Below the pieces are notes generated by a model, which saw only the letters and a program-made list of their open reading frames with translations, did no database searches and was not told where the DNA came from. From Nothopassalora personata (taxonomy: Eukaryota > Ascomycota > Dothideomycetes > Mycosphaerellales > Mycosphaerellaceae), in the NCBI GenBank assembly GCA_033816765.1, contig JAVSIV010000059.1:17197-81196 (forward strand): DNA of 64,000 nucleotides. The letters run 5' to 3'. The position numbers were made by a program, and so were the translations under genes. Numbering within the stretch: the stretch's first letter is position 1; every line of letters begins with the position of its first letter. Positions 31,965 through 44,259 of this stretch are shown one piece after another.

Positions 31965-33310
31965 GTCTCACACCTTGTGGCAATTCATAAGGGTTACTAA
32001 TCTACCCTATCGTTTCAATCTAGAAGCTTATACTCGTTAAATACCTATCTACAATAGGTTATAAGCCCGGGTGCTCCTCTGCCTATCCAATTTGAAACCT
32101 GAATCGTTATCGAAGCTCCATTAAGGATTAGCTTGCCTTGCTAGCGGACTCGTATTTGTTTCACGGACAACGGACAACTACCTAATCGATTTAAGAACTA
32201 CTATAGGAGATCGGCACTAAGCACTAGTACTGTGGTACAGCATCTAAAAGAGCTAGACTAGGTATAGAGTTTAGAAACAACACCTCTAGCAACCTAGTAA
32301 GATCCGCTAAGGACAACTAGGTACTTAGGAAAGGCGTGTAGTTCTAGGCATAGAAATCTATACTAATTAGCGTACTGCTAGAGAAGGATCTAGTTAGATA
32401 CGTGATCCATAATCTAGACTAGGTTGACCTAAAGTACGCTCTAAATAGGGTAGCTTATAATCAACCCTAAGATGTAACTAAGAATGTCTAAGATAAGACT
32501 GCCTAGAATAAAGCCCCTTAGGACATCACTAGTAGTGTAGGATACAAAGCTACCTATAAGCGATAGAAGAAAGAGGACATATAAGTATATAGCATTATCA
32601 TAGCTAGATTGGATTCTACCCTAAGGCTAAACTTTAGAGATGTAGACAAGTTAGCTAAGGAATTGTATGATTTGATTAAGGCAATATATAAGCTAGTTAT
32701 TACAATTGATCTATATAATACTCTAAAGGCAGTTAGGCACATTAAACTAGATGCTGCAAGACCTAATACATTAAAGTACTATAAAGACTTTTAAGCATAG
32801 GTAAATAATAACAAGACTACTATAGAGCAATTCATTAGATCTTCCCTAGTTAATAACAAGTTAAGGCTCAAATCCTCTTTTGTCCTCCTAGATAGCATCT
32901 ACAGATTGTACTTTATTAAAGGTCTAACCTATGTCGAATAGCTTAGGACATAGAGACACAATAATCCCCTAGAATTAACTACCCTAGAGAGAATGTTCAC
33001 AACTCTTAGGAAGGAGTAAGTACCTACCACCTATAAGCCTAGTAATAGCTTTGTTAGAGCATTCTTAAGCAAGAATAATAATAAGCAGTACATACAGTAC
33101 TTACATAAGCACACTAACGCGAACTGCTATAAGTAGTATCTAGAGAAGAATCCTAGGAACAGGTCTAAGAAGGGTAAAGACACCCTAAAGGATAGGGTAA
33201 AGAAGGTAAAGGGTAGCAAATCCCCTAGGAAGAGGATTGCTGCAGCAATTAATAACTAGTTAGACTTATTATCTAATTAGGAGCATAGCTCTAATAGTAA
33301 TAGGGACTAG
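31965..33310 (+). mobile_element. copia 5' part (gag), direct orientation, truncated
   Basis: Matches 14,400-15,745 and then dissolves into the blended sequence that starts at 33,311. Pol is absent in this orientation. Confidence 0.8.
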
Positions 33311-33551
33311 GATACTAGAGGTCTAGAGTAGCTATTGTAGTTACATAGAGTATATTATATGTTGCATTGCTAGTTATAGAGTTTTAATATAGGCGGTTAA
33401 GTCTATATTAACACTTTTAGCTAAGTCTAGGCCATGTTTCTAAAGGACCCTGAAGCACAGTCTTTTAGGAGACATAGACATTCGCTCATTCTGCTCACTC
33501 TTCAGTTGCTCAGTCTCTAGGAAAAGGCAGTGTTAACAGTTTTAATAGAGG
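33311..33551. other. Blended consensus zone 1 (probable assembly artefact)
   Basis: Words from two sources alternate: direct copia/LTR 2 (about 15,746-16,000, including CTCAGTCTG-type repeats) and inverted copia (about 786-988). For example, a stretch near 33,485-33,520 interleaves the inverted copia text with TTCGCTCA/CTGCTCA pieces of LTR 2. Neither parent is reproduced intact. No element boundary, target duplication or terminal motif is present. Confidence 0.75.
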
Positions 33552-36500
33552 ACTTCTTCTTTAGTCTAGCAGTGAACTTGTTAATCTTCTAATTACTGTC
33601 GCTAAAGATCTAAAAGTTATCTACATACAGGAGAACTAAAAAATTCTCCCCCTAAAAAAAGACATACATTAGAATTAAGTCTCTTTAGGCCTAATTCTTC
33701 TAGAGCTTCCTTAGCGTCATAGTACTAGAGGTTTGCAGCTTGTTTCAATCCATATAGTCCCTTCTTAATTTCTAGGACTTTATTAAATAGATCTTTCTTA
33801 ATAAGTTCTACCCCTTCTAGTAGTTTAATGTATAAAGGTCTATTAATGTTAGGGTTTATAAATGCTATTTTAACATTAATCTGTCTCCTCTTCTAGCCTA
33901 GAACTATATATAGGGCTAGGAGAATCCTACTTGTTAGTAGCCTTAGGGTTAGAGCAAAGGTTTTAACATAGTCTGTCCCTTGCTTTTAAGTAAACCCCTT
34001 TACTACCCATCTAGCTCTACGCTTCTTAATGGACCTATTAGGAAGATACTTATAGTGTAGGACCCATTTTCCTATAAGCAGTTTCCTACCCTTAGGGACT
34101 TTCTATAATAGGATCTATGCAACATATTCTATGTCTTCTAAGGAGTTGAATTCCTTTCTAATTGCCCCTAATGTATTCAGCTCTATTAGGTCTGTTTAAT
34201 GCTTCAGTTAGGGTGGTAGGATCTGTAAGCTTCTCCTTCTTTACATTATCTATAGCTATTACAGCGAATACTTTCTTAAGTTTACTATAATCATAATGGG
34301 ATCTATTCTATCTTAAACTTCTCCTAGTTAGCTTAGGATAGACCTTGGCTTGTTTAGTCTTTATAGGCTTATAAGTCCCATCTCTCTTCCTCTTACTAAT
34401 GTGTAGGGTAGGGTAGAATAGTGTCATAGCCTAATTAGGGTCTTCTTACATAGCTAGGGCTATGTCTTCTTAGTGTGGCTCTTTAGACTATAAAGTCTAA
34501 GGCTTATGCTCTATAGGGGATTGTTTCTAGAGCTAGGTGTGCTCTATAGGAGATTGTTCCTAGAGCTAGGTGTGCTCTATAGGAGACTGTTCCTAGAGCT
34601 AGGTAGATATGTCTCTAAATCGTAGACGTAAATCTTCTATCCTATACTCCCCCTAAGACTAATCTTAGTTAGGGAGTCTTGTTACGAAGCCCTTTATGTT
34701 TTAGGTTAGTTACTATGCTGCTGTAGCTCCCCCTCTAGCTGCACAGCTCCCCTTAAAGTTTATAGGGTTAGTAACTCGCTTCTAGCTCGTGTAGCCCTTT
34801 ATGAGGCATATAAATACCTTTATAGTAAGGGTCCTTAGGGTTATTATAGGGATGTCTAAGGAAGGTGATCTCGTTATCTAGGACAGCATGCTTATTACTA
34901 GCAGTAAGCTAGGAGCTCTTAACAGTCTACCCTATCTACTCCCCCTAAGCAACCTACTTACCTACAGGGATTTAGTATTGCGAGTTCTATAAGAAATCTT
35001 TATTAAAAGTTATATAGGGGGAATAGGTTATCTTATAGACCTATTTTCCTTCTCCTACTATAGCTTCCACAGTAGGTAGTTAGTTAATAAACTACCCTAG
35101 AATCCTATATACTACTATATGTCCGCCCTTATAGAGAACTTTTTAGACTTAGTGTAATTGTCGTTATGTTTATATACTTTACATCCAAACCTCCTTACAT
35201 TCCTTAAGTCTATCTCTTTAACATTAATGCCTAGGTCGTTCTTAAAGTTAATCTATAGTACATTTTTTGTTATTAAGTTAAAGAGGCGGTTCGTAATATA
35301 GTATGCGAAATCCATAGCCTGGGGCTAGAGGTTCTATAGTAAGCTAGAGTCTATAAGTATAGCTCTAGCCTTGTTAATAATAACTTTATTCGAAGGTTTA
35401 GCAATTCTATTCTACTTAGGTGTATATAGTGATGCAAAATCCCATCTAATCCCTTTATGTTAGGCATGTGTTCTAAGTTTAATGTTGTTGAATTCCCTAC
35501 TACTATCTAAGAACCAGATCTTAGGTTTCTTCTTATAGTGGTTCCATATTATAGTAAGCCAAGTCTTAATTGCTATTAAAGCATCACTTTTCTTTAGAAG
35601 TAGTAAGCACTATCTCATCCTAGTTTTAGTACACGTAAGTATAAGGCAATATGCGTAACTATTATAAGAGAGTAGAGTGATTAGACTAACTAGGTTAGTA
35701 TGGATTTTATCTAATGCCTCTAGTGCAGGTCTCCTAGGGATTCTTAAAATAACTCTTTATAACCTTATAAGCTTACAAGTCTTACAATGCCCTAACTCTA
35801 TAGTATTAACATCTTCTAGGCCCTTAACTGCTTCTTTTGTAGTATTGAGTAATGTGCTCCTAATATACCTAAGCCTTTAATGCCATCTAACTGTGTTAGT
35901 TCTTAGCTTAGTAAATGTAAGAGTAGTAAGTCCTTTTAGTACTAATCTATCTTCATTCTTCCTAGAACCCCTCTTAACCCTAAGGTTCCTAAAGACAATA
36001 ACATTTTTCATTATCTTAACTAAGCCTACCGGCTTGTCCTTCTAGAGCAGCATTTTAGATGGTCTGTCTAGGTAAACTCTATGTTTCTTATATAGGAGTT
36101 CTATAGAGATTAGTGTTGCATCTAACTCTAGTAAGTAAAGTTACATTACGAAGGAGGAGGGTAGTCTCTTAACTAAGATAGTTCTTTATAACCTACTCCA
36201 ATTCTCCTTTAGTCGTAAGAGATCCTTACCTAACGGCCTGTAAGAAGCATATAGGCCTTAGTCTTAGCCTAACATTCTAAAGGTCTGTAAGATTATTGTA
36301 GATATATGTTGCGGTTGGGCCTTGTCCCTCGTCACGTGGGTGGCCTAGGAAGTGTCGATCCTCGATATGTCTCTAAAGTAGTGTGAACGAGAGTTCACTA
36401 CAAGGTTGCAACTTAACACAAGAGTGTTGATTTGAGTTGAGCACGAGGCTCCTATCTACTCGTAAAGAAGCGTCGTCTATATAGTGCCATGTCTTGGCGT

Positions 36501-38126
36501 AACTGATCAGACTGAGCAGACTGATCACTGAGCAGACTGAGCGAACTGATCACTGAGCTGATCAGTCCTGAGCGAAGTCGACCTGCTCAGTTTCGGTCCT
36601 TCCCGAAGAATGAGTGGCTGTGGGTTCTTCCTGAACCGAACCGTAACAATATAGAAGGATGTGCCTATATTATAGACTTTGTCTATTAATATTAGGTTTA
36701 ATGCGGCAGCTACTGTCCTTCCTATGCACACTAGTTATGTAACTACAATAGCTACTCTAGACCTCCTATGTAGTTATCTCTAGTCCCTATTACTATTAGA
36801 GCTATGCTCCTAATTAGATAATAAGTCTAACTAGTTATTAATTGCTGCAGCAATCCTCTTCCTAGGGGATTTGCTACCCTTTACCTTCTTTACCCTATCC
36901 TTTAGGGTGTCTTTACCCTTCTTAGACCTGTTCCTAGGATTCTTCTCTAGATACTACTTATAGCAGTTCGCGTTAGTGTGCTTATGTAAAGTACTGTATG
37001 TACTGCTTATTATTATTCTTGCTTAAGAATGCTCTAACAAAGCTATTACTAGGCTTATAGGTGGTAGGTACTTACTCCTTCCTAAGAGTTGTGAACATTC
37101 TCTCTAGGGTAGTTAATTCTAGGGGATTATTGTGTCTCTATGTCCTAAGCTATTCGACATAGGTTAGACCTTTAATAAAGTACAATCTGTAGATGCTATC
37201 TAGGAGGACAAAAGAGGATTTGAGCCTTAACTTGTTATTAACTAGGGAAGATCTAATGAATTGCTCTATAGTAGTCTTGTTATTATTTACCTATGCTTAA
37301 AAGTCTTTATAGTACTTTAATGTATTAGGTCTTGCAGCATCTAGTTTAATGTGCCTAACTGCCTTTAGAGTATTATATAGATCAATTGTAATAACTAGCT
37401 TATATATTGCCTTAATCAAATCATACAATTCCTTAGCTAACTTGTCTACATCTCTAAAGTTTAGCCTTAGGGTAGAATCCAATCTAGCTATGATAATGCT
37501 ATATACTTATATGTCCTCTTTCTTCTATCGCTTATAGGTAGCTTTGTATCCTACACTACTAGTGATGTCCTAAGGGGCTTTATTCTAGGCAGTCTTATCT
37601 TAGACATTCTTAGTTACATCTTAGGGTTGATTATAAGCTACCCTATTTAGAGCGTACTTTAGGTCAACCTAGTCTAGATTATGGATCACGTATCTAACTA
37701 GATCCTTCTCTAGCAGTACGCTAATTAGTATAGATTTCTATGCCTAGAACTACACGCCTTTCCTAAGTACCTAGTTGTCCTTAGCGGATCTTACTAGGTT
37801 GCTAGAGGTGTTGTTTCTAAACTCTATACCTAGTCTAGCTCTTTTAGATGCTGTACCACAGTACTAGTGCTTAGTGCCGATCTCCTATAGTAGTTCTTAA
37901 ATCGATTAGGTAGTTGTCCGTTGTCCGTGAAACAAATACGAGTCCGCTAGCAAGGCAAGCTAATCCTTAATGGAGCTTCGATAACGATTCAGGTTTCAAA
38001 TTGGATAGGCAGAGGAGCACCCGGGCTTATAACCTATTGTAGATAGGTATTTAACGAGTATAAGCTTCTAGATTGAAACGATAGGGTAGATTAGTAACCC
38101 TTATGAATTGCCACAAGGTGTGAGAC
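33552..38126 (-). mobile_element. RIPed copia, inverted, 3' end missing, error-rich copy
   Basis: Corresponds to about 989-5,561 at an offset of 32,562-32,565. It differs by single-base indels at about 33,654 (A run), 34,168 (C run), 34,672 (G run), 34,757, 35,048, 36,141, 36,568 and 36,990. Solo LTR 1 and the start of the inverted arm are absent. Confidence 0.8.
36307..36648 (-). mobile_element. Solo LTR 2, inverted copy with a 1-base insertion
   Basis: Same as 3,744-4,084 plus one extra C near 36,568. The target duplications are retained. Confidence 0.75.
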
Positions 38127-38548
38127 TATCTAGCTACAGAAAACAGTGTGATATAGTGTGTGTGTGCCAAGTCCTGACTAACATAGACCTTGGTCACCTG
38201 ATTCACAACAAATGGCAGACCGTAATCAGCACTCTGGACTCCGTGGCAAACTTGCTGTCGAACACCGGACTTTAGTGCCAACGGCCGCCGTTGAAACTAT
38301 TCTAAAATACCAAATTTGTGATCCACAGATGAAAGGTTAGGATTTCATGATCATTGTCGATGGATTTGGTGATGGGACAGTGCAGCAGAGGGTTGCGCGA
38401 TCCGCTAAAACTCGTTATCATCAATGAAGCCGCCAGCGTCTCTTACAGCCTGGCGCTGTGAAGCCAATTAGTCCAACTCTTGGCATTGAGCTTGTCGTTG
38501 AGCTTCTTCGGCGTGCTGTCACTCTCGGCGCTTCATGCTGCTCGGTCC
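38127..38548 (-). other. Un-RIPed 0.4-kb segment, inverted copy 2
   Basis: Corresponds to 5,562-5,983. Confidence 0.5.
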
Positions 38549-39554
38549 CTATTCAAGCGAGCAAAAGGGTCGGGACTCCTCCATGTAGGGTAACCCATGT
38601 CTCAGCGTAATTACATAGAAACTTCCTACACATAGCGCACCACAATAACGACCTCTACACACACAAATGACTACATATTCCGATTGTACTACGTTGTCTA
38701 AGGCCACAGAAAGAAAAAGTAGTCCAAAAGGTCCAGATTTCAGCCCACTAACACCCCCGGCGCATACCTCGAAGATACACGATCTTACCCGTTCCTCACT
38801 ACCTCCATTGCCTCCTGGCTACGCAACACGCACTATCGCCGAGACTCAGGGCTTCACGAACACACAGTTGTGCGACTTCTCGCTGCCACCGCTGCCTCCG
38901 GAGACATAGTTTAAGTACGAGGAAGAGCTATTAGAGTCTAATTAAGAACTACCTACTCCTAGGCAGTCCTACGATCCTGTAGAAGACGCATTACAACGTA
39001 ACCAGTTGCGCTGGCTTAAGGACGACACGAGCGACGATTTAGATAAGGATTATTAGCGTAGAATGCATACTCGAAGAATGGCCTGCCCTAGCAGAGACTT
39101 AGCTTAGGCAGGGTGTATTAGAACTAGCGAAAAACACGGCTAAATCAGGCTCTGAGGCATACGCGACACCCGTGGCTAGTAGCGCGAAGCCGGTGAAGTT
39201 GAAGCTTAGTAAGCAGCTAGTTGTTACTACGTCGATTAAGCCTTAATAACCGACCCCTCTAACAGCGGAAAAGAGGCTAGCTCTACCTAGTAAGGAACTA
39301 TTAACTAAGAAGCCTAAGAAGTCTAGAAAAACATAGGTATCATCTACACAATCGCAGTATGTCGCCCTATTAAGAAGCAAGTTAAACGGTTAAGAAATGC
39401 GTCTACCATCGCCGCCGAAAGAACCTATTATTTCATTAACTAGAGCTAAGTCTATTACGGTAACACCCGCACCCTTAATCGCTACTCGGCCTTTAGTAAC
39501 GCTACGACCCTTAGCAACGCTAGCTCCATTAACGCCGTAATTAGATCTAGTCCG
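38549..39554 (-). mobile_element. TIR element, inverted fragment
   Basis: Corresponds to 5,984-6,988 with one extra C near 39,081. It is cut where the blended zone begins. Confidence 0.75.
38667..39554 (+). pseudogene. Fragment of the 733-codon frame
   Basis: The first 80 codons are intact (38,667-38,909). The extra base near 39,081 then breaks the frame, and the copy ends in blended sequence. Confidence 0.55.
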
Positions 39555-40563
39555 AGGGAAGTTAACAGTTGGTTTAATAAGAAGGAACTTCCCCCAATTG
39601 AGGCAGACTCGAGCGATAAGTGCGGACGAGGCTTATAAGGAAGTTAGAGCATTAAGCAAGGCCGACGTAGACTCTAAGAAACATGTAATAATGTTATTAA
39701 GGCTAACAACACTTGAGGCTAAGAAGCACGGCTCGTAGTAGATACTAACTAGTGCAAACTTACTAAGTCTTTAAGTTCACGAGAATGTAGAGCCCGTCCC
39801 GAAGTTAGAGGCCGAGAACAAGAGCGATCCCGAAGCTTTACACACCGCAAGATGATAAGCCCCCAGCGGTGCCGACTGTACTAGGATTGCCGCTACAACG
39901 ACGAGAAGCGGAAAAGAAAGCCAAAGAAGTGGCATCTCGCCGGAGAAGCAGATCAAGAAGAGCTAAAGTCAGAAGCCGCACGAAAGAGGGCTAGCTAGCC
40001 AGACTCAAGGCAGACAGATCAAGCGGGAGCTATGTCCGTCGCCTGTCCGACAAGCTTTAGCGTATCCATGGCTCAACGCAGAGCGGCGCGAGCAAAGCAA
40101 CAAGCAGAAGAGAAGCAAAGGAGCAAGATCGATGACATTCCAACTTTCTTGTATTGAGAGGATTTTGGATAAGCACTGTCTGTTCTGGATGGAATATGCT
40201 AAAGATATCCCACTGCCAAAGCTCTGACGAAATGCATCTTCCAAGGATGGCATATCTAATCTCCCATCTAAACTTCGAAATGCATTAAATTCAATCCATC
40301 TAAAACACATCTACTCTTCTCCAAATTCCAATAACTCTCCTCGTCCGCCCCACCGTCGCCTGGTATGAGTCCTTCAACCACTATCGTCCGTACGTGGAAT
40401 GTCCGGTAATTCCATCAATCACCGCATTCGTGGACGCCAATGGATTCCAAATCACCGCAGTGGAGAGGGCTCGTAAAGCAATTTAGAGGATGTGGAACGA
40501 GCTTTATCAACGAGCTTTCGGACGCGGTGGCGCCGCGGTGGCGGTTGGATGAGGGTGCGCCTG
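39555..40563. other. Blended consensus zone 2 (probable assembly artefact)
   Basis: Starts as the 733-codon frame and becomes a mosaic of that transposon sequence with the 438-aa gene. It then becomes a degraded copy of the 438-aa gene's 3' end and of the SDR 3' half, full of small deletions and inserted filler (such as repeated CCATCTAAA-like pieces near 40,260-40,320). It becomes clean SDR sequence again at about 40,564. Confidence 0.8.
39811..40157 (+). pseudogene. Degraded 3' fragment of the 438-aa gene
   Basis: Aligns by eye to about 24,632-25,073, with many missing bases in its first two thirds. From about 40,005 to the TGA at 40,155-40,157 it is almost identical to the intact gene. 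It has no start and no continuous frame. Given its place inside the blended zone, it may not exist as a separate locus. Confidence 0.65.
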
Positions 40564-40972
40564 CCTTGTCCTCTGCATGCTTCAACAGTAATGGCAGTGC
40601 ATTCTGCGAGAAGATAAATGCGCCTTTTACGGAGACTTCATGACCCTGTTGGAATTCTTCCACACTCTGTTCCAGGATCCCTTTCCGGACGAAGTTGCCA
40701 GAGGCATTGAAGATTGCTGCCGCTGCTGGGGCATCGCCGTATTCTTGTCTTATTTTGGAGAAGGCGTTCTTTACGGACTCCTCGGAGGAGACGTCGGTGC
40801 TGATTCCGATGGCTTTTCCGCCATTGCTGTTGATCTCTTGCGCGAGAGATTCGTAGTTCTCGGCGGAGCGGGCAAGAAGCACGACTGGGTAGGATTTGGA
40901 GAAGCGCCGGGCTACTGCTGCGCCGGTTCCAGGACCGACGCCCGCGACTATGGCGATGGCTTTGGTGGTCAT
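40415..40972 (-). pseudogene. SDR gene with scrambled 3' half
   Basis: The ATG at 40,972 and the first ~136 codons equal the intact SDR. Beyond about 40,564 the codons derive from blended sequence, losing the FASSK segment and the C-terminus before a stop at 40,415. The breakpoint differs from that of the truncated copy at 7,997. Confidence 0.8.
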
Positions 40973-41303
40973 GGTTGTTGTTACGGGTGTGAGGTGGAGG
41001 GAGAGTTGGGTTATGCGGGGATGAGTGGTGGAAGACAGGTTGATGGTGGGTGTGGTGGAGATATTGGGGTGGTATGAGGGAGAGGTTGAGTACGAGGTGA
41101 CTTGCCTATAAGAATGTAAAGCTGTGGTGGAGCTCGATGAGATGAGGTCACTGCTACCCCGGTTGAAGGATCGGACCATTAGTCTTTCCGTGACGGACAG
41201 GTTTCGATGTTGTTCACACGGTCGAGGGCGACGACGCTGAGTTCAATTGCTTTGTGCTTTGCTACCCGTATCTATAACGTTCTCACGCAACGCCACACAG
41301 CAA

Positions 41304-41957
41304 CTATGAAGATGAGGCACCCTGGCCGCCCGAACCATTCGCGAGCCTTCCACCAGGGCAGTACGTGCTAATCTGGAACGTGTCCACAGCCCAAGCAATG
41401 CTGTTGAACTCGAACAGGGACTTGTAAATCTGGCCGTTTCTATCTAAGTACAGCTTTTGGATGCCACTGACCGGGTATCGCCCACTGCCAACGACAGTCA
41501 ATTCCCACGACCAGATAATGACCGTGCCTGCGCAAAGGATTTCCTTCGTCTTGAGGCCATCGTATGGCGGTGGCTTGAAAGTGTTGGCTCGCTGGATGTT
41601 GCTGATCCACTCTGTGCGGTTATTGGACTCTGGTGTGCCGTCGAGCTGCGAGAGGAGATTAGCACCGAGTCGATCCGTCTTGGGGAAGCAGCGTACAGGT
41701 TCACCGAGTAGCGAGCGAACAGACTCGCTGAAGTCTTGGTAGTTGGGTGCAATGATCTGTTGGGCGAGCTGGTATGGCGTCTTGCCGTTGTATGAGTCGT
41801 TGCGGAGGATTGATGCATATTTGTCGATGATCACGCCGGCGTTCTGGCAGGCTTGCTGATCACGACCACCGCCGTGGTCGACGCCACCGTACCTGGGAGG
41901 TGAGAGTGATGTTGCTGCAGCGAGAGCGCCGAGGGAGAGCGTGAGGAGGAACTTCAT
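41304..41957 (-). CDS. Secreted NTF2-like domain protein, copy 3
   Basis: Same 217-aa product as 26,267-26,920, with no differences noticed. Its downstream neighbour is the scrambled SDR. Confidence 0.8.
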   Translation of the reverse strand: MKFLLTLSLGALAAATSLSPPRYGGVDHGGGRDQQACQNAGVIIDKYASILRNDSYNGKTPYQLAQQIIAPNYQDFSESVRSLLGEPVRCFPKTDRLGANLLSQLDGTPESNNRTEWISNIQRANTFKPPPYDGLKTKEILCAGTVIIWSWELTVVGSGRYPVSGIQKLYLDRNGQIYKSLFEFNSIAWAVDTFQISTYCPGGRLANGSGGQGASSS

Positions 41958-42043
41958 GGTATGGATCTTATGATCTCAGCTGCGGACGAAATTGGTCGCG
42001 GAGAGATGATATCGACAACATGAAGGCGGAAGAATGGCTGCAC

Positions 42044-42051
42044 CTCTTATA
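42044..42051 (-). promoter_or_regulatory. TATA-like box of NTF2-like gene, copy 3
   Basis: TATAAGAG about 87 bp upstream of the ATG at 41,957. Confidence 0.4.
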
Positions 42052-42421
42052 TTCCATCTTCTGGGCGGCAGCTCGTGCCATGTGAGGACACTGCACCGCA
42101 TCATGGCAACAAAATTTCGTCGCCATCTCAAAGCTTCGAGGCTGACTTGACGAGCTTGAATTAATAGAGTTGCTACATGAAACTCGGAAGCGGATGAAGC
42201 GCAATTTAACTATTCGAGTGAGCAAAAGGGTCGGGACTGCGGGGATTCGGACCTACCCAGTTAGTTAGCAAATCGATCTTGAGCCTCCCATACCTTATTA
42301 TCGTTGTATCTCTTCATTTTGAAGCCTTAGTACCACCAGTTTTGCCAGAAATAAGGTGTTGTTGCTCGCTCTATCCAGCGCACTCGTTGTCTACGTGTCC
42401 GGAGCCTTCGCCGTCGTTGCG

Positions 42422-43456
42422 CGACCCCCTATAGCGCCATTATCCGTCCAAGATCAGAACCTTATTTAATAGTGTCTCGAAGACGATTAGGCTAGACCTG
42501 CAGTAGTTCAGTTGTTGTTAGCAGATAACAGGGGGTCGCGCAGTGCTATCTAGTTGCGAATCAAGCGCTTTAAAGAGACTAGAACAGTATAGCTAGCTAA
42601 GGGCGGTAGACCACGGTTAATCGAACCATATATACGCGACTGGTTACTAGATCTAGTCGTAGAAAAGAGCACATATTAGGCCGAGGAATTGGTGTACTTC
42701 TTACACGCTGAATTCGGTGTTCTCGTGTCGAAATAGACTATAAGTCGACTACTAGGCAGTAAGGACTTTACGAAGAAGAAGATCTTACGCATTACGGAGT
42801 AGCGTAACCCTATGGTGAGGGCGATGTTCGAAGGCCTGTTACAGCAACATAAGGAGGACTAATTGGTGTATATCGATAAGACATACTATAGTAATAAGCT
42901 AGCCTATCGGACACGTAGTTAGAGTCCTCGAGGCATGCCGGTATACGATCCTTAACACCTTTACTACAGCGAGCGATTTACCGTGTTGCCGGTATATAGT
43001 GTTAAGGGATATCTAGCGAATCCGCTAATTAAGCCTAGTAGCGTAAAGAAGGTAGATTTCATCGAATAGTTAATGCTATACGTGCTACCGTAGTGTAGCC
43101 GCTACCCTACGCCACGGTTAGTCATTGTTATAGACAACTGCGTAACATACGATCGTGTCGATATCGAAGCTATATGTTAAGAGGCTAGCGTAAGGATACT
43201 GTTTCTACCGCCGTACTTACCGGATTATAATCTAATTAAGAAGACGTTTCGCTTACTAAAAAGGTGGATTAGGCAGCATGCTTATATAATGCCGGAGTAT
43301 AGTGAACATAACTAGTAGGCTAAGTTCAAGGTGTTTCTTAAGGCGGCCTATAAAGACTAGTCGCACGGCATCGACTATAGCGCGATCTTTCGCAGTTGTT
43401 ACGTTCTTAAGGAGGGCTATACGGTCGATCCGGCGCTTTTAACGATAGATTTGTAA
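42422..43456 (+). pseudogene. Tc1/mariner-type transposase remnant, copy 3
   Basis: Same inactivating stops as the first copy. Confidence 0.85.
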
Positions 43457-44259
43457 TGAATAAGGTAGAAGTTAATACGGTAAATCTAGCGTAAGTTGTA
43501 TTAAGTTAGTTAGAGTTGTAGTAGCCGCGATATTAACCTTACTATCGCTAGTACTTTATCTAAAGCTACAGTTACGGCTTGCCCCGGCTAGCGCGCTTTA
43601 CGGCGATCCGCTAGGCTTCGCGCAACACACGAAGGTGTTGTAACGACATATGTATTCATTTTAAACGCGCAATCATCTTAAATATGTCGTCGGTAAATTA
43701 TAAAAAAACCGCTTGTTTATATCTACTATAGTTATGTTAATCTCGAATCGTCTTATAAAAAGTTATGCCCTAAAGCCGTACCTTAGTCGTAGTTCGAGCT
43801 AGAGTTGAAGTTACAAGCTTACTAGCTAGGGTCTAAAACAATAGATTTTAAGAACTCGACAACTATAGTAGCTACGAACGTAATTATTTTTTTATTTTAT
43901 ACGCACTACACTTAATCGATGCGTGAAACGTATTTCATAATAAAGAGTTGTGTTGTGCGGTGCTAGTGTAGCTACGAAGATGCAAAAAGCCGGCTTCGCG
44001 CTAGTGTCGGGCTTACCCGTTAGGGTCTAGATAGGTCTTAGCTCCCTAGTTAATGCCTCGAGGCTACGCTTATAACACTATAGCTAGCCTACCCTATGAG
44101 AATAACATAACTATAACCACTGGAGAAATATACATTGTATGCTCACTATATATTTCGATACCGCTAAAGAAGCTCGTATTGTCCGTTTGTTTATATGATT
44201 TTTTTCTATGTCGTAGTAATGCGAGAAACATCTTAAATCTAGCAAGCCGTAACGCTACC

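Larger units (their letters stand above)
30537..33310. repeat. Left arm of second inverted repeat
   Basis: Pairs with 36,780-39,554 (positions sum to 70,090-70,091, the shift being due to a 1-base insertion in the right arm). It contains part of the 733-codon frame, the un-RIPed segment and the start of copia. Its outer partner boundary is blurred by the consensus-blend zones. Confidence 0.8.
36780..39554. repeat. Right arm of second inverted repeat
   Basis: Inverted partner of 30,537-33,310. It also corresponds to 4,215-6,988 of the first inverted arm at an offset of about 32,565 bp, with two extra single-base insertions near 36,990 and 39,081. Confidence 0.8.
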
